Source: JAQYVL01 sp964578935 (lineage in GTDB: Bacteria; Desulfobacterota; Desulfobacteria; Desulfobacterales; SURF-7). Taken from it: a DNA stretch of 21,199 nt. Position numbers and translations under genes: made by a program. Positions 13,862 to 21,199 of the stretch are shown one piece after another. The notes under the pieces were generated by a model. The model made no database searches, was not told where the DNA came from, and saw only the letters and a program-made list of their open reading frames with translations. Each line of letters begins with the position of its first letter. The stretch's first letter is position 1. The DNA lies in NCBI GenBank assembly GCA_964578935.1, contig CAZOEW010000043.1, forward strand, positions 1 through 21,199, given 5' to 3'.

Positions 13862-15124
13862 ATGATCGAAATTAAAAATGGAAAAATCAAGAATTCGAAC
13901 ATAACCGTTCCGGGTTCTAAAAGTTATACGCATCGTCTCCTGATTGCGGCAGCGCTTTCAGACGGCATATGTTTCATCGAAAATATGCTCAAAAGCGAGG
14001 ACACCCTTTACACGTTGAAAGCGTTAAACCAGATGGGTATTCAAACCGAGGATTCCGGCAACCTGCTGAAAATTGAGGGTTCGGCAGGGATCTTGAAACC
14101 ATGCTCCGACCCCATATATCTCGGAAACTCTGGGACCTCCATGAGACTTTTGACAGGGGTTGCCGTGCTTGGGAAAGGAGCCTACACCCTCACAGGCACC
14201 AAGAGGATGGGAGAGCGTCCCATCGGTGACCTCCTGGAGGGTCTGAGCCAGATCGGTGTAAACGCGAAATCCGTCAATGGGAATGGCTGCCCTCCGGTTG
14301 AAATCCGCGGCGGAGACCGTTCAGGTGGAAAGGTTAATCTCAAGTGCCATATCAGCAGTCAATACCTCTCTTCACTTCTTCTGATTGCACCGTGCTTGAT
14401 GAAGGGCCTTGAAATCAACATAACAAAAGGCCCTGTTTCCAAACCATACATTGATATGACAATTGATATTATGAACAGGCTCGGTGTGGAACTGGAGCGT
14501 CAAGGCTATACATATTATAAAATTCCCGGCAACCAGAATTACCAGCCGGGAAAATATACGGTTGAACCGGACTGCTCACAGGCAGGTTATTTCTGGGCTG
14601 CCGCTGCAATCACCGGCGCGACCATTAAAGTGAACGGTGTAACAAAAAACTCCCGCCAGGGCGATATCGGATTCGCGGATGTTCTTGAAAAAATGGGGTG
14701 CACCGTAATCTACGAGAACGATGGGATTACGGTTACCGGTGGAGAACTGTCCGGCATCGAAGTTGATATGTCCAATATGCCGGATATCGTTCCAACCCTA
14801 TCCGTTGTGGCTGCCTTTGCAAAAGGAAAAACAATAATTCAAAATGTTGCCCACTTGAAGGAAAAGGAAAGCGACCGGATCGGATCTGTTGCAACGGAGC
14901 TGAATAAAATGGGGATCGATGCAAAAGCCGGTGAAAGCGGTCTGGTTATCACGGGAGGCACTCCCAGAGGTGCGGAAATTGAAACGTATGATGATCACCG
15001 GATGGCGATGAGCTTTTCAATAGCAGGACTTGTTGTCCCGAAAGTACATATCAAAAATGAGGGGTGCGTTGACAAGTCATTCCCCAATTACTGGGAGGTT
15101 TTTGGAGGGCTCTATCAATCATGA
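13862..15124 (+). CDS. aroA: 5-enolpyruvylshikimate-3-phosphate synthase
   Basis: This 420-residue enzyme has the usual length. It transfers the enolpyruvyl group of PEP to shikimate 3-phosphate. Signatures: PGSKSYTHR (17-25, Lys20 and Arg25 contact substrate), LGNSGTSMRLLTG (87-99), the KEKESDRI segment and the C-terminal FPNYWE. The residue after Arg95 is Leu, where the E. coli enzyme has Pro101; this resembles other non-class-I variants. The ATG at 13862 has no clear ribosome site and follows a 92-bp gap with a hairpin. The stop overlaps the start of aroK by ATGA, implying translational coupling. Confidence 0.96.
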   Translation: MIEIKNGKIKNSNITVPGSKSYTHRLLIAAALSDGICFIENMLKSEDTLYTLKALNQMGIQTEDSGNLLKIEGSAGILKPCSDPIYLGNSGTSMRLLTGVAVLGKGAYTLTGTKRMGERPIGDLLEGLSQIGVNAKSVNGNGCPPVEIRGGDRSGGKVNLKCHISSQYLSSLLLIAPCLMKGLEINITKGPVSKPYIDMTIDIMNRLGVELERQGYTYYKIPGNQNYQPGKYTVEPDCSQAGYFWAAAAITGATIKVNGVTKNSRQGDIGFADVLEKMGCTVIYENDGITVTGGELSGIEVDMSNMPDIVPTLSVVAAFAKGKTIIQNVAHLKEKESDRIGSVATELNKMGIDAKAGESGLVITGGTPRGAEIETYDDHRMAMSFSIAGLVVPKVHIKNEGCVDKSFPNYWEVFGGLYQS

Positions 15125-15642
15125 ACATTTATCTCATCGGGTATCGTTGTACCGGGAAAACAACTGTAGGAACGATTCTTGCCGAAAAGCTCGGGTGGCC
15201 GGTTATGGATTCCGATATCGAACTTGTACATGAAGAGGGACGTCCCATATCTGAAATTGTAGAGAGCCAGGGATGGGAGGCATTCCGAAGCATTGAAAAA
15301 AAAGTAATTCAAAAGCTCAGCCTGCTGGATCGGCATGTGATCGCAACCGGAGGCGGTGCCGTATTGAATGGCGAGAATGTCAGCACGATGAAAAAAAGTG
15401 GAAAACTGGTATGGCTCAAGGCAACGCCTGAAACCATACACAGAAGAATGACCATGGACTGCGAAACCGAAAAATCAAGACCGGCACTGACGGACAAGGG
15501 GGTTTTCGGGGAGATAGAAGAAACGCTGAACATCCGAAATCCCATTTATCGGGAAGCCATGGATATCGCCATTGATACGGATCAGCTGACCCCTGAAGAT
15601 ATTTGCAGCATGATCCAGGAAAAGCTGATAGATGAACCATGA
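15121..15642 (+). CDS. aroK: Shikimate kinase
   Basis: This 173-residue P-loop kinase phosphorylates shikimate at O3 with ATP. Walker A is GYRCTGKT (7-14); the Mg/shikimate acidic motif is DSD (30-32); substrate Arg56 lies in FRSIE; GGG (77-79) is the shikimate-binding glycine motif; the lid segment has SRPAL. The start is the ATG overlapping the aroA stop (ATGA). It ends 21 bp before aroC. Length and motifs are complete. The aroK and aroL paralogues cannot be told apart from sequence alone. Confidence 0.95.
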   Translation: MNIYLIGYRCTGKTTVGTILAEKLGWPVMDSDIELVHEEGRPISEIVESQGWEAFRSIEKKVIQKLSLLDRHVIATGGGAVLNGENVSTMKKSGKLVWLKATPETIHRRMTMDCETEKSRPALTDKGVFGEIEETLNIRNPIYREAMDIAIDTDQLTPEDICSMIQEKLIDEP

Positions 15643-15663
15643 TCTGCCTGACAAGGAGAGGAT

Positions 15664-16716
15664 ATGCCCGGTAACACCTTTGGAAAATTATTCAGGATAA
15701 CAACCTTTGGAGAATCTCATGGAAAGGCTGTTGGTGTCGTAATCGACGGCTGCCCTCCAAAGATCCCTCTTGACGAGCAGACCGTTCAAACAATGCTTGA
15801 TCAAAGACGTCCCGGTAGATCCATCGCAAGTACAACCCGAAAAGAGACGGACCAGGCGGAGATCCTGTCAGGGGTATTTGAGAACAGGACAACCGGAACC
15901 CCCATCATGATCCTGGTAAAAAACAGGGATGCCGACCCATCATCCTATCAGGGTATCGCGGATTTATTCCGGCCGGGGCATGGTGATTTTACCTATCAGG
16001 CAAAATATGGAATCCGTGACTTTCGGGGAGGCGGACGCGCTTCTGCTCGTGAAACGGTTGCACGGGTGGCCGCCGGTGCAGTTGCCGGGGCTGTTCTATC
16101 AAGAATCGGAACAGAGGTCTCCGCCTATACGATAGAACTTGGCGGAATCAAAGCGCAACAGCGTGATATCGATGAGATCGCAAACAACATGTTCTGTTGT
16201 CCGGATTCCGTAGCAGCTGAAAAAATGGAACACCGTATAAATGAAGTTCGCAAGATGGGGAATTCCGTTGGCGGCATTGTTGAAATTATCGCGAAAGGTG
16301 TCCCAAAAGGTCTGGGAGATCCTGTTTTTGACAAACTGGATGCAGCGTTTGCCGGCGCATTGATGAGCATAGGGGCTGTGAAAGGCGTTGAGATCGGAGC
16401 GGGTTTTCGTGCTGCCGGAATGCTCGGATCTGAAAACAATGACCCGATTACACCTGAGGGATTTGAAACAAACCATTCAGGAGGCATTCTGGCGGGTATT
16501 TCAAACGGAGACCATATCGTCATCCGCGTGGCGGTAAAACCCATACCCTCTATAGCCATTGATCAAAAAACAGTTGATCGCTTTAATAAACCGCAAACGG
16601 TTTCAATAAAGGGAAGGCATGACATATCCGCAATTCCCAGAATAAATGTCGTCTGCAAAGCCATGGTTCAACTTGTGCTTGCCGATCATTTGCTCAGGCA
16701 GAATGCGATTTCATGA
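15664..16716 (+). CDS. aroC: Chorismate synthase
   Basis: This 350-residue FMN-dependent enzyme makes chorismate from EPSP by 1,4-elimination of phosphate. Visible signatures are GESHGKAVG near the N-terminus, RRPGRS, and the arginine-rich FRGGGRASARETVARVAAG. The C-terminal part contains SGGILAGISNGD and GRHDISAIPR. AAGGAG lies 5 nt before the ATG. It is the last classical gene of the operon; the DUF362 gene begins about 70 bp later on the same strand without an obvious terminator between. Confidence 0.97.
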   Translation: MPGNTFGKLFRITTFGESHGKAVGVVIDGCPPKIPLDEQTVQTMLDQRRPGRSIASTTRKETDQAEILSGVFENRTTGTPIMILVKNRDADPSSYQGIADLFRPGHGDFTYQAKYGIRDFRGGGRASARETVARVAAGAVAGAVLSRIGTEVSAYTIELGGIKAQQRDIDEIANNMFCCPDSVAAEKMEHRINEVRKMGNSVGGIVEIIAKGVPKGLGDPVFDKLDAAFAGALMSIGAVKGVEIGAGFRAAGMLGSENNDPITPEGFETNHSGGILAGISNGDHIVIRVAVKPIPSIAIDQKTVDRFNKPQTVSIKGRHDISAIPRINVVCKAMVQLVLADHLLRQNAIS

Positions 16717-16784
16717 AAAGTTGTGCAATTCTTTTTCCGTCAAACAGGTATCGATACCATCAGACTCAAATATAGTTGAATCAC

Positions 16785-18005
16785 ATGATGTCAGATTTAA
16801 TTTTAAAAAAATCATTGTCAAAACCAGATGTGTATGTTGCGAAAGGGGATACACCCTATGGCAATACTCGCAAGGTATTGTCCCAGATGGATCTTTCTTT
16901 TTTAAAAAAAAAGAAAGTCCTGCTGAAACCGAATATCGGAAGAATCGCACCTGTCGGGAAAGGCATCACCACTGATCCGATGGTAGTCGCCGCTGCGATC
17001 GATGTTTTTCGCGAAAACGACGCGGATGTATCTATCGGTGAAAGCCCGATCGTAGGTGTTGATACGATGGAGGCATTTCGTTCCGCGGGAATTGAAACGA
17101 TCGCAAAAAAGCGTAACTGCAAATTGGTTGACTTGAATGTGGGAAAATATGTCAAAATGCCGGCGCCTGATGGAAAAGCGATCCAGGAGTTCAAGGTTTG
17201 TCATCCGGTTTTTGAATATGATTTTATCGTATCCATCCCCGTTATGAAAATGCATATGCACACATGCGTGTCGCTGTCGATCAAAAACATGAAAGGCTGC
17301 CTGTGGCGGCGCAGTAAGGTTGATCTGCATATGCTGCCTCCGGTTGGAGGAATGGATGAGAAACCGATAGATATTGCCATTGCGGATATGGCGGGTGTTC
17401 TGCGCCCTCAATTGGCAATCATCGATGGCACGGTTGGAATGGAAGGATTGGGGCCGAGTGCCGGCACGGCAAAACCTCTTGGCGTAGTTGTCGCCGGTTT
17501 TGATTCTTTTGCGGCAGATGCCGTTGCCTGCAGGCTGATGGGAACCAGCGCGGAAAAGGTTCCTCATTTACGAATAGGCGCGGAACGCAATTATGGAATT
17601 ATTGACATTGCCAGGCTGTCAATAACACCTGAAGGATGGGAAGACTGGTCATCTCCATTCTCCCCGCCGCCGGAGAACCTGTCCATCGAGTTCCCGAATA
17701 TCATGGTTCATGACAGAAATTCATGCAGTGCCTGCCAATCGACGCTGCTCCTCTTCCTGAAACGATACAGAACAAAAATACTCGACTACTTTCCTCAAGA
17801 AACAATCATCAATTTTGCCATCGGCAAAGGGCATGATGGTATTCCCGAAAACACAATTTGCATCGGCAACTGTACGGATGACATTCGACAAAACAGAACC
17901 TTCATAAAAGGCTGTCCTCCTGTTGCCAGTGAAATCATGCGCGGGATAACCGGGAAAGCCTCGATTGATGTTCTGGATGGCAAGATTGAAATCCCTGATG
18001 ATTGA
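16785..18005 (+). CDS. DUF362-domain protein with C-terminal cysteines
   Basis: Start codons at 16785 and 16788 are both possible; no Shine-Dalgarno is seen. With the first, the product has 406 residues. The core resembles DUF362 proteins: LLKPNIG (around 46-52), TTDPMVV, GESPIVG, VMKMHMHTCVSLSIKNMKG and IIDGTVGMEG. The C-terminal part carries Cys pairs C314-x2-C317 (SCSACQ), C363 (IGNC) and C377 (KGCPP), which could bind a metal or an Fe-S cluster. Many relatives end in a ferredoxin domain; this one does not show a classical CxxCxxCxxxC. The biochemical role of the family is unsettled. It follows aroC and converges with the ketoacyl synthase gene, leaving 12 bp between the stops. Confidence 0.85.
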   Translation: MMSDLILKKSLSKPDVYVAKGDTPYGNTRKVLSQMDLSFLKKKKVLLKPNIGRIAPVGKGITTDPMVVAAAIDVFRENDADVSIGESPIVGVDTMEAFRSAGIETIAKKRNCKLVDLNVGKYVKMPAPDGKAIQEFKVCHPVFEYDFIVSIPVMKMHMHTCVSLSIKNMKGCLWRRSKVDLHMLPPVGGMDEKPIDIAIADMAGVLRPQLAIIDGTVGMEGLGPSAGTAKPLGVVVAGFDSFAADAVACRLMGTSAEKVPHLRIGAERNYGIIDIARLSITPEGWEDWSSPFSPPPENLSIEFPNIMVHDRNSCSACQSTLLLFLKRYRTKILDYFPQETIINFAIGKGHDGIPENTICIGNCTDDIRQNRTFIKGCPPVASEIMRGITGKASIDVLDGKIEIPDD

Positions 18006-18017
18006 TTTGCATCATTG

Positions 18018-19022
18018 CTAAAGGCGGTAAACAATACTTCCCCAGGTCAGACCGGCACCCAGCCCGATGAATAAAATCGTATCCCCTGCAACGGCTTTTC
18101 CGCTTTCAATCACTTCATCCAAAGCGATCGGGATACTCGCGGCTGTGGTATTTCCATATTTATGAATGTTGTTGAATATCTTTTCATCTTCAAGATTCAT
18201 GGCTTTCTGGAAAGCCTGATTAATTCTAAGATTTGCCTGATGAGGAATTACCAGATCGATATCGTTCATCGTTAAACCGGCTTTATCCAATACTTCACCG
18301 GCAACCTCCGGAAGCCTTCGGACAGCATTTTTAAAAACAGCCCTGCCATCCATTTTCGGGTAATGTCTTCCTTCTCTGATCATCTCTTCATTGATGCTAG
18401 GAGCGCACCTGAACGTCGGGGCTTCAATCATCAAACTGCGATAAAATTCTCCCTGGGAATGCAGCGCTGAAGCCAGGATTCCGACAGGTTCATCCGTTTC
18501 AACACCCTCGAGGCAAACCGCTCCGGCGCCATCTCCGAAAAGTACAGCCACATCACGACCTCGTGTAGAGATATCAAGCCCTCGACTGTGAATTTCCGCA
18601 CCGACAAAAAGAACGCGGTTGGCCTGTCCGCTTCGAATGAAAGCGTCTGCGGTTGCCATTCCATAAAAAAAACCGGAACATTGCTGCCGGATATCCAGAG
18701 CAGGTGTGGTATGAAGTCCGAGCAAATGCTGAAGCAGGCACCCGGAGCCGGGGAAAAAAAGATCCGGGCTGAGTGATGCAAAAATAATCAAATCGAGATC
18801 TTCCGGCGTCCATCCCGCCTTCTCAAGTGCCTTTTTCGCCGCCTCTGCTCCAAGATCGGAAGGCCCGATTTCCTCATCTTCCGGAACCCAGTAGCGCTGT
18901 TCTATTCCGGTTCTCTGTCTTATCCATTCATCTGAGGTGTCCATCATTTTGGAAATATCGTCATTGGTTACCAGCCGCTTGGGAAGATGACGTCCGGTAC
19001 CCTTGATAACAGTTTTTTTCAT
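18018..19022 (-). CDS. fabH: 3-oxoacyl-[ACP] synthase III family protein
   Basis: This 334-residue thiolase-fold condensing enzyme has the catalytic triad C115 (IRQQCSGF), H261 (IPHQANLRI) and N291 (YGNTTAASIP). The N-terminal TSDEWIRQRTGI and C-terminal GLGAGLTWGS signatures are also present. In fatty-acid synthesis such enzymes condense acetyl- or branched acyl-CoA with malonyl-ACP. The QQCSGF context rather than the classical AACAGF, and the longer segment around 190-225, place it in a divergent FabH-like group. It may serve another acyl-condensation pathway. AAGGAG lies 7 nt before the ATG. It stands alone, without the acpP/fabD/fabG genes that often accompany fabH. Confidence 0.9.
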   Translation of the reverse strand: MKKTVIKGTGRHLPKRLVTNDDISKMMDTSDEWIRQRTGIEQRYWVPEDEEIGPSDLGAEAAKKALEKAGWTPEDLDLIIFASLSPDLFFPGSGCLLQHLLGLHTTPALDIRQQCSGFFYGMATADAFIRSGQANRVLFVGAEIHSRGLDISTRGRDVAVLFGDGAGAVCLEGVETDEPVGILASALHSQGEFYRSLMIEAPTFRCAPSINEEMIREGRHYPKMDGRAVFKNAVRRLPEVAGEVLDKAGLTMNDIDLVIPHQANLRINQAFQKAMNLEDEKIFNNIHKYGNTTAASIPIALDEVIESGKAVAGDTILFIGLGAGLTWGSIVYRL

Positions 19023-19043
19023 TCAATTTCTCCTTGGCGATGC

Positions 19044-19070
19044 TTGATACCGATTCAATCCGGATATCAA
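19044..19070. promoter_or_regulatory. Imperfect palindrome upstream of the ketoacyl synthase gene
   Basis: TTGATA-CCGATT-C-AATCCGG-A-TATCAA: the outer six bases match exactly and the inner six match with one extra base. It lies about 22-48 bp before the ATG, overlapping where the 5' untranslated region or promoter should be. It could be an operator or an RNA hairpin. The remaining 19071-19261 shows nothing that I can assign. Confidence 0.4.
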
Positions 19071-19258
19071 AGGATGTAGAATTTCCATTTCGGTTGAATA
19101 TGCGATTTTACTTCATGCTCGAATACGTTGTCACATGCCTGCTGTGAAAAAAACCATCCTGTAAACGCGTGAGAACAGGATTGGTGACCCTGAAGATAGA
19201 AGAGTTAGGTACAATATTTGACTGCACATCGTCAAGAATAAGAATATCAGGAGAGAAT

Positions 19259-19295
19259 AAAAAAAGGGCTTCTCGTAAAAACGAAAAGCCCTTTT
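19259..19295 (-). terminator. Intrinsic terminator of the cold-shock gene
   Basis: A 14-bp stem (AAAAGGGCTTCTCG 19262-19275 with CGAAAAGCCCTTTT 19282-19295, one G-T pair) closes a 6-nt loop. On the minus strand it runs into TTTTTTTATT. It starts 19 bp after the cold-shock stop codon. Confidence 0.9.
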
Positions 19296-19313
19296 CAGCA
19301 AAAAGCTTATGAA

Positions 19314-19514
19314 CTAAGTTCGTTGAACGTTTTTTGCAGCCGGCCCTTTTTCTGTCTCCTCAATCTCGAATGAGACGCGATCACCTTCTGATAACGTTTT
19401 GAATCCATCCATGTTAATCGCGCTATGATGAACAAAAATATCGCCGCCCTCTTCCTGTTCAATAAATCCAAATCCTTTTTTATTGCTGAACCATTTCACA
19501 ATTCCATTAGCCAA
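19314..19514 (-). CDS. Cold-shock domain protein (CspA family)
   Basis: This 66-residue OB-fold single-strand RNA/DNA-binding protein has RNP1 KGFGFI and RNP2 DIFVHHSAI, as in CspA-type RNA chaperones. The expected MANGIVKWF N-terminus begins with TTG, 8 nt after AAGGAG; no in-frame ATG is available nearby. It has its own promoter, an untranslated leader of about 100 nt, and its own terminator, so it is monocistronic. Long leaders are typical of this family and often control cold induction. Confidence 0.96.
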   Translation of the reverse strand: MANGIVKWFSNKKGFGFIEQEEGGDIFVHHSAINMDGFKTLSEGDRVSFEIEETEKGPAAKNVQRT

Positions 19515-19621
19515 AACCGTTTCTCCTTTTTACCCTTTTGTTCCGTCATTCCTGATAAATTTTATCGAAGATTGAGGAACGATTTTAATAAACAACAATC
19601 CTCTGATTTATCTAAGTTATT

Positions 19622-19651
19622 CCTATAACTTATAAAGGCAATCGTTGTCAA
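19622..19651 (-). promoter_or_regulatory. Promoter of the cold-shock gene
   Basis: On the minus strand: TTGACA (19651-19646), 18 nt, TATAGG (19627-19622). The predicted start near 19615 gives a 5' leader of about 100 nt before the TTG start codon. Confidence 0.65.
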
Positions 19652-19763
19652 ATACAATTTTTTTTTACGTGAAAAGGAAGTCCTTCCTGTCCGGTTTGTG
19701 CCCATGATGAAAAAAGACGGTAAAAAATATTAAAAACAGATCCCGTTCTGCCGGCCAATCGGA

Positions 19764-20804
19764 TTATCTCCTGTTTGCTTCAACCTTCGGATCCATGACA
19801 GACCGCCACAAGGGAGGAACCGCTGATAGGAGGATCATTCCTGCGTAACCGGTCGGCAGTTGGGGGCTTTCATCGTGGTGCCGCAGCACCTGGTATCGGC
19901 GTCCGGGTTTATAATGGTGATCGGAATGCCGCTGAAGATTGAACAAGAAACGGTTGGTCAGCCAGTTGCTGGAGTTCCAGGAATGCCATGGTTTTACGGG
20001 TTCATATCTGCTCTCTCCGGTCTGTTTCCGCAAAAGCCCGTAATGCTCGATATAGTTCACAATTTCCAGCAGGGTGATGGCGATCGCCGCCTGCAGGATC
20101 CAGTATGTCAGCCCGAGCCCGCCAAAAACCAGGGCGATAAGGATCAGCAGGGAGATTTGGATAAAAAGTGCAACAGCGATTCGATTGTCCGGACTCCAGG
20201 CCGGTTTTCCGATCTTCCTCAGTCGCTCAGCCTCAAACGACCAGGCGCTGTTGAATCCACCGAAAACAGTCCTTGGCAGGAACCGGTAAAAAGACTCTTC
20301 AAATCGTGCGGTTGCCGGATCTTCATGGGTGGCGACCATGCGATGATGACCCACCACATGCTCCAGACTCCAATGCATGTACAAAACGCTCCAAAGCATG
20401 ATCCGGGAGAGGACCGGTTCCAGTTTTGTATTCACCCGATGAGCAAGCTCATGGGCCACGTTGATCCCCAGAACACCGGATGACGTTCCCATGGAAAAGA
20501 TAAACCCGCAAAGTTCGAGAAAGGCAAGCTCTTTATAGGCAACGACATAGGCACCCCAGAATACCAGACCGATCTGGACGGGCGCGCAAAACCAGGTTGC
20601 AAGACGGTATCCAAATACTTCTTCCATCTCCCGGGTCCGGCCCTCTGGAATATTTCCGGTATCTTTCCCGATCACGATGTCCAGAAGCGGAACGATCAAA
20701 AAAACAAACACCGGTGTCAGAAAGGTGTAGACACCTCCCACCATATACCCTGCAATGACACTGAACGGAACTAGGTAAACCAGATAAAATGACAAAATAT
20801 CCAC
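19764..20804 (-). CDS. alkB: Alkane 1-monooxygenase (AlkB-type non-haem di-iron)
   Basis: The start is GTG at 20804, 5 nt after AAGGAG. The 346-residue integral membrane protein has several hydrophobic segments and the full set of AlkB histidine boxes: HELAH (118-122), EHVVGHH (148-154), the NYIEHYG signature (250-256) and LQRHSDHH (290-297). AlkB hydroxylates terminal carbons of medium-chain alkanes, using O2 and electrons from rubredoxin and rubredoxin reductase, neither of which is encoded here. It is shorter than the Pseudomonas enzyme (about 400 residues), mainly at the termini. An O2-dependent enzyme is unexpected if the host is an anaerobic sulfate reducer, so transfer or a different substrate is possible. 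The promoter overlaps a palindromic operator-like site. Confidence 0.9.
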   Translation of the reverse strand: MDILSFYLVYLVPFSVIAGYMVGGVYTFLTPVFVFLIVPLLDIVIGKDTGNIPEGRTREMEEVFGYRLATWFCAPVQIGLVFWGAYVVAYKELAFLELCGFIFSMGTSSGVLGINVAHELAHRVNTKLEPVLSRIMLWSVLYMHWSLEHVVGHHRMVATHEDPATARFEESFYRFLPRTVFGGFNSAWSFEAERLRKIGKPAWSPDNRIAVALFIQISLLILIALVFGGLGLTYWILQAAIAITLLEIVNYIEHYGLLRKQTGESRYEPVKPWHSWNSSNWLTNRFLFNLQRHSDHHYKPGRRYQVLRHHDESPQLPTGYAGMILLSAVPPLWRSVMDPKVEANRR

Positions 20805-20859
20805 GATATCTCCTTATGGTTGATTGATTGACGGCAGAACCGGCCCTGACCGTGGGAGT

Positions 20860-20888
20860 ATTATATTGTCGACAATCGACTATTGCAA
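20860..20888 (-). promoter_or_regulatory. Strong promoter of alkB
   Basis: On the minus strand: TTGCAA (20888-20883), 17 nt, TATAAT (20865-20860). The -10 box is perfect. It lies about 56 bp before the GTG start. Confidence 0.75.
20865..20876. promoter_or_regulatory. Perfect 12-bp palindrome in the alkB promoter spacer (operator candidate)
   Basis: ATTGTCGACAAT is identical on both strands and fills most of the space between the -35 and -10 boxes, touching the -10. A repressor bound here would block polymerase. TTGT-N-ACAA cores resemble sites of GntR-type regulators, which is an inference; no regulator gene is present in the window. Confidence 0.6.
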
Positions 20889-21009
20889 CACGGAATTTGA
20901 AAATATATAATTCACTTCAGAACGACGATTCGGAAGTGACCCCTGACGTAGATATCGAAACATAGCATGCTGGACAATCTTCCCTTTTCAAAGAAACCAG
21001 AAAATTGTA

Positions 21010-21030
21010 TTTTCCTTTGATCAAGGAAAA
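21010..21030. repeat. Short inverted repeat near the right edge
   Basis: TTTTCCTT (21010-21017) and AAGGAAAA (21023-21030) are exact complements around a 5-nt centre. The 20889-21199 stretch otherwise shows no supportable gene; its right end is purine-rich with an AAGGAG-like run near 21180, possibly preceding a gene outside the window. Confidence 0.4.
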
Positions 21031-21199
21031 ATCGGTCACTTTTTTGAGTGAGGGATAGAGAATCAAGACCTTGCTTTTTTATAGAAACACTTTAAGCAAA
21101 ATTCGATTGTGTGTCTACATCGTTGCGCATTCGGCATGTGCGTGTTGTTGTAAGGGGCTGGAAAAAGCTGGAGGGAAAAAGGAGCGACACGGTATTTAA

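Noticed and set aside
16902..17567. 221-codon minus-strand frame inside the DUF362 gene
   Set aside because: Antisense frame opposite a clearly conserved protein; composition rich in Arg, His and Asn, with no recognisable domain.
1..21199. CRISPR arrays, tRNA or rRNA genes, insertion sequences
   Set aside because: No regularly spaced direct repeats, no cloverleaf-like sequence, no transposase frame and no terminal inverted repeats were seen by eye.

Overview
The window looks like chromosomal DNA of a Gram-negative, moderately AT-rich deltaproteobacterium (Desulfobacterota, perhaps a Desulfobacterales-like sulfate reducer). Pointers are the archaeal-type entry into the shikimate pathway, a superoxide-reductase-fold protein, a PilZ protein with an ERR/DRR-rich tail, a TPR lipoprotein and a DUF362 protein. 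This placement is inferred from gene content, not from a marker gene.

Left part (1-9408). A leftward group holds a PilZ protein, a single-domain response regulator, a small membrane protein and a left-handed beta-helix (GlmU-like) protein cut by the window edge. A stretch at 2266-2666 reads like a decayed gene. Rightward genes follow: a TPR lipoprotein, an orphan 140-aa protein behind a perfect-consensus sigma70 promoter, a 760-aa protein ending in a class III nucleotidyl-cyclase-like domain, a protein with two CDP-alcohol phosphatidyltransferase domains, and a pair made of an exported superoxide-reductase-like protein and a 61-aa His-containing membrane protein.

Centre (9590-18005). This is a seven-gene aromatic operon: ADH synthase, dehydroquinate synthase II, chorismate mutase/prephenate dehydratase (pheA), aroE, aroA, aroK, aroC, probably extended by a DUF362 gene. 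It turns aspartate semialdehyde plus a deoxyketohexose phosphate into chorismate and phenylpyruvate. The dehydroquinate dehydratase step is not encoded here.

The operon carries the two most striking signals. First, an unlisted 28-codon leader peptide (9656-9742) has nine consecutive aromatic codons (Y F Y F W W Y Y Y). It is followed by four mutually complementary arms that can form either tandem terminator hairpins or a competing antiterminator. This looks like a ribosome-mediated attenuator reading Phe, Tyr and Trp together. Second, the dehydroquinate synthase II gene carries a single in-frame TAG where the family has Tyr, with the conserved C-terminal third intact behind it. That could be pyrrolysine or suppressor decoding, a recent nonsense mutation, or a sequence error.

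Right part (18018-21199). Leftward genes are a ketoacyl-ACP synthase III, a cold-shock protein with its own promoter and terminator, and an AlkB-type alkane monooxygenase. The alkB promoter has a perfect 12-bp palindrome lying between its -35 and -10 boxes.
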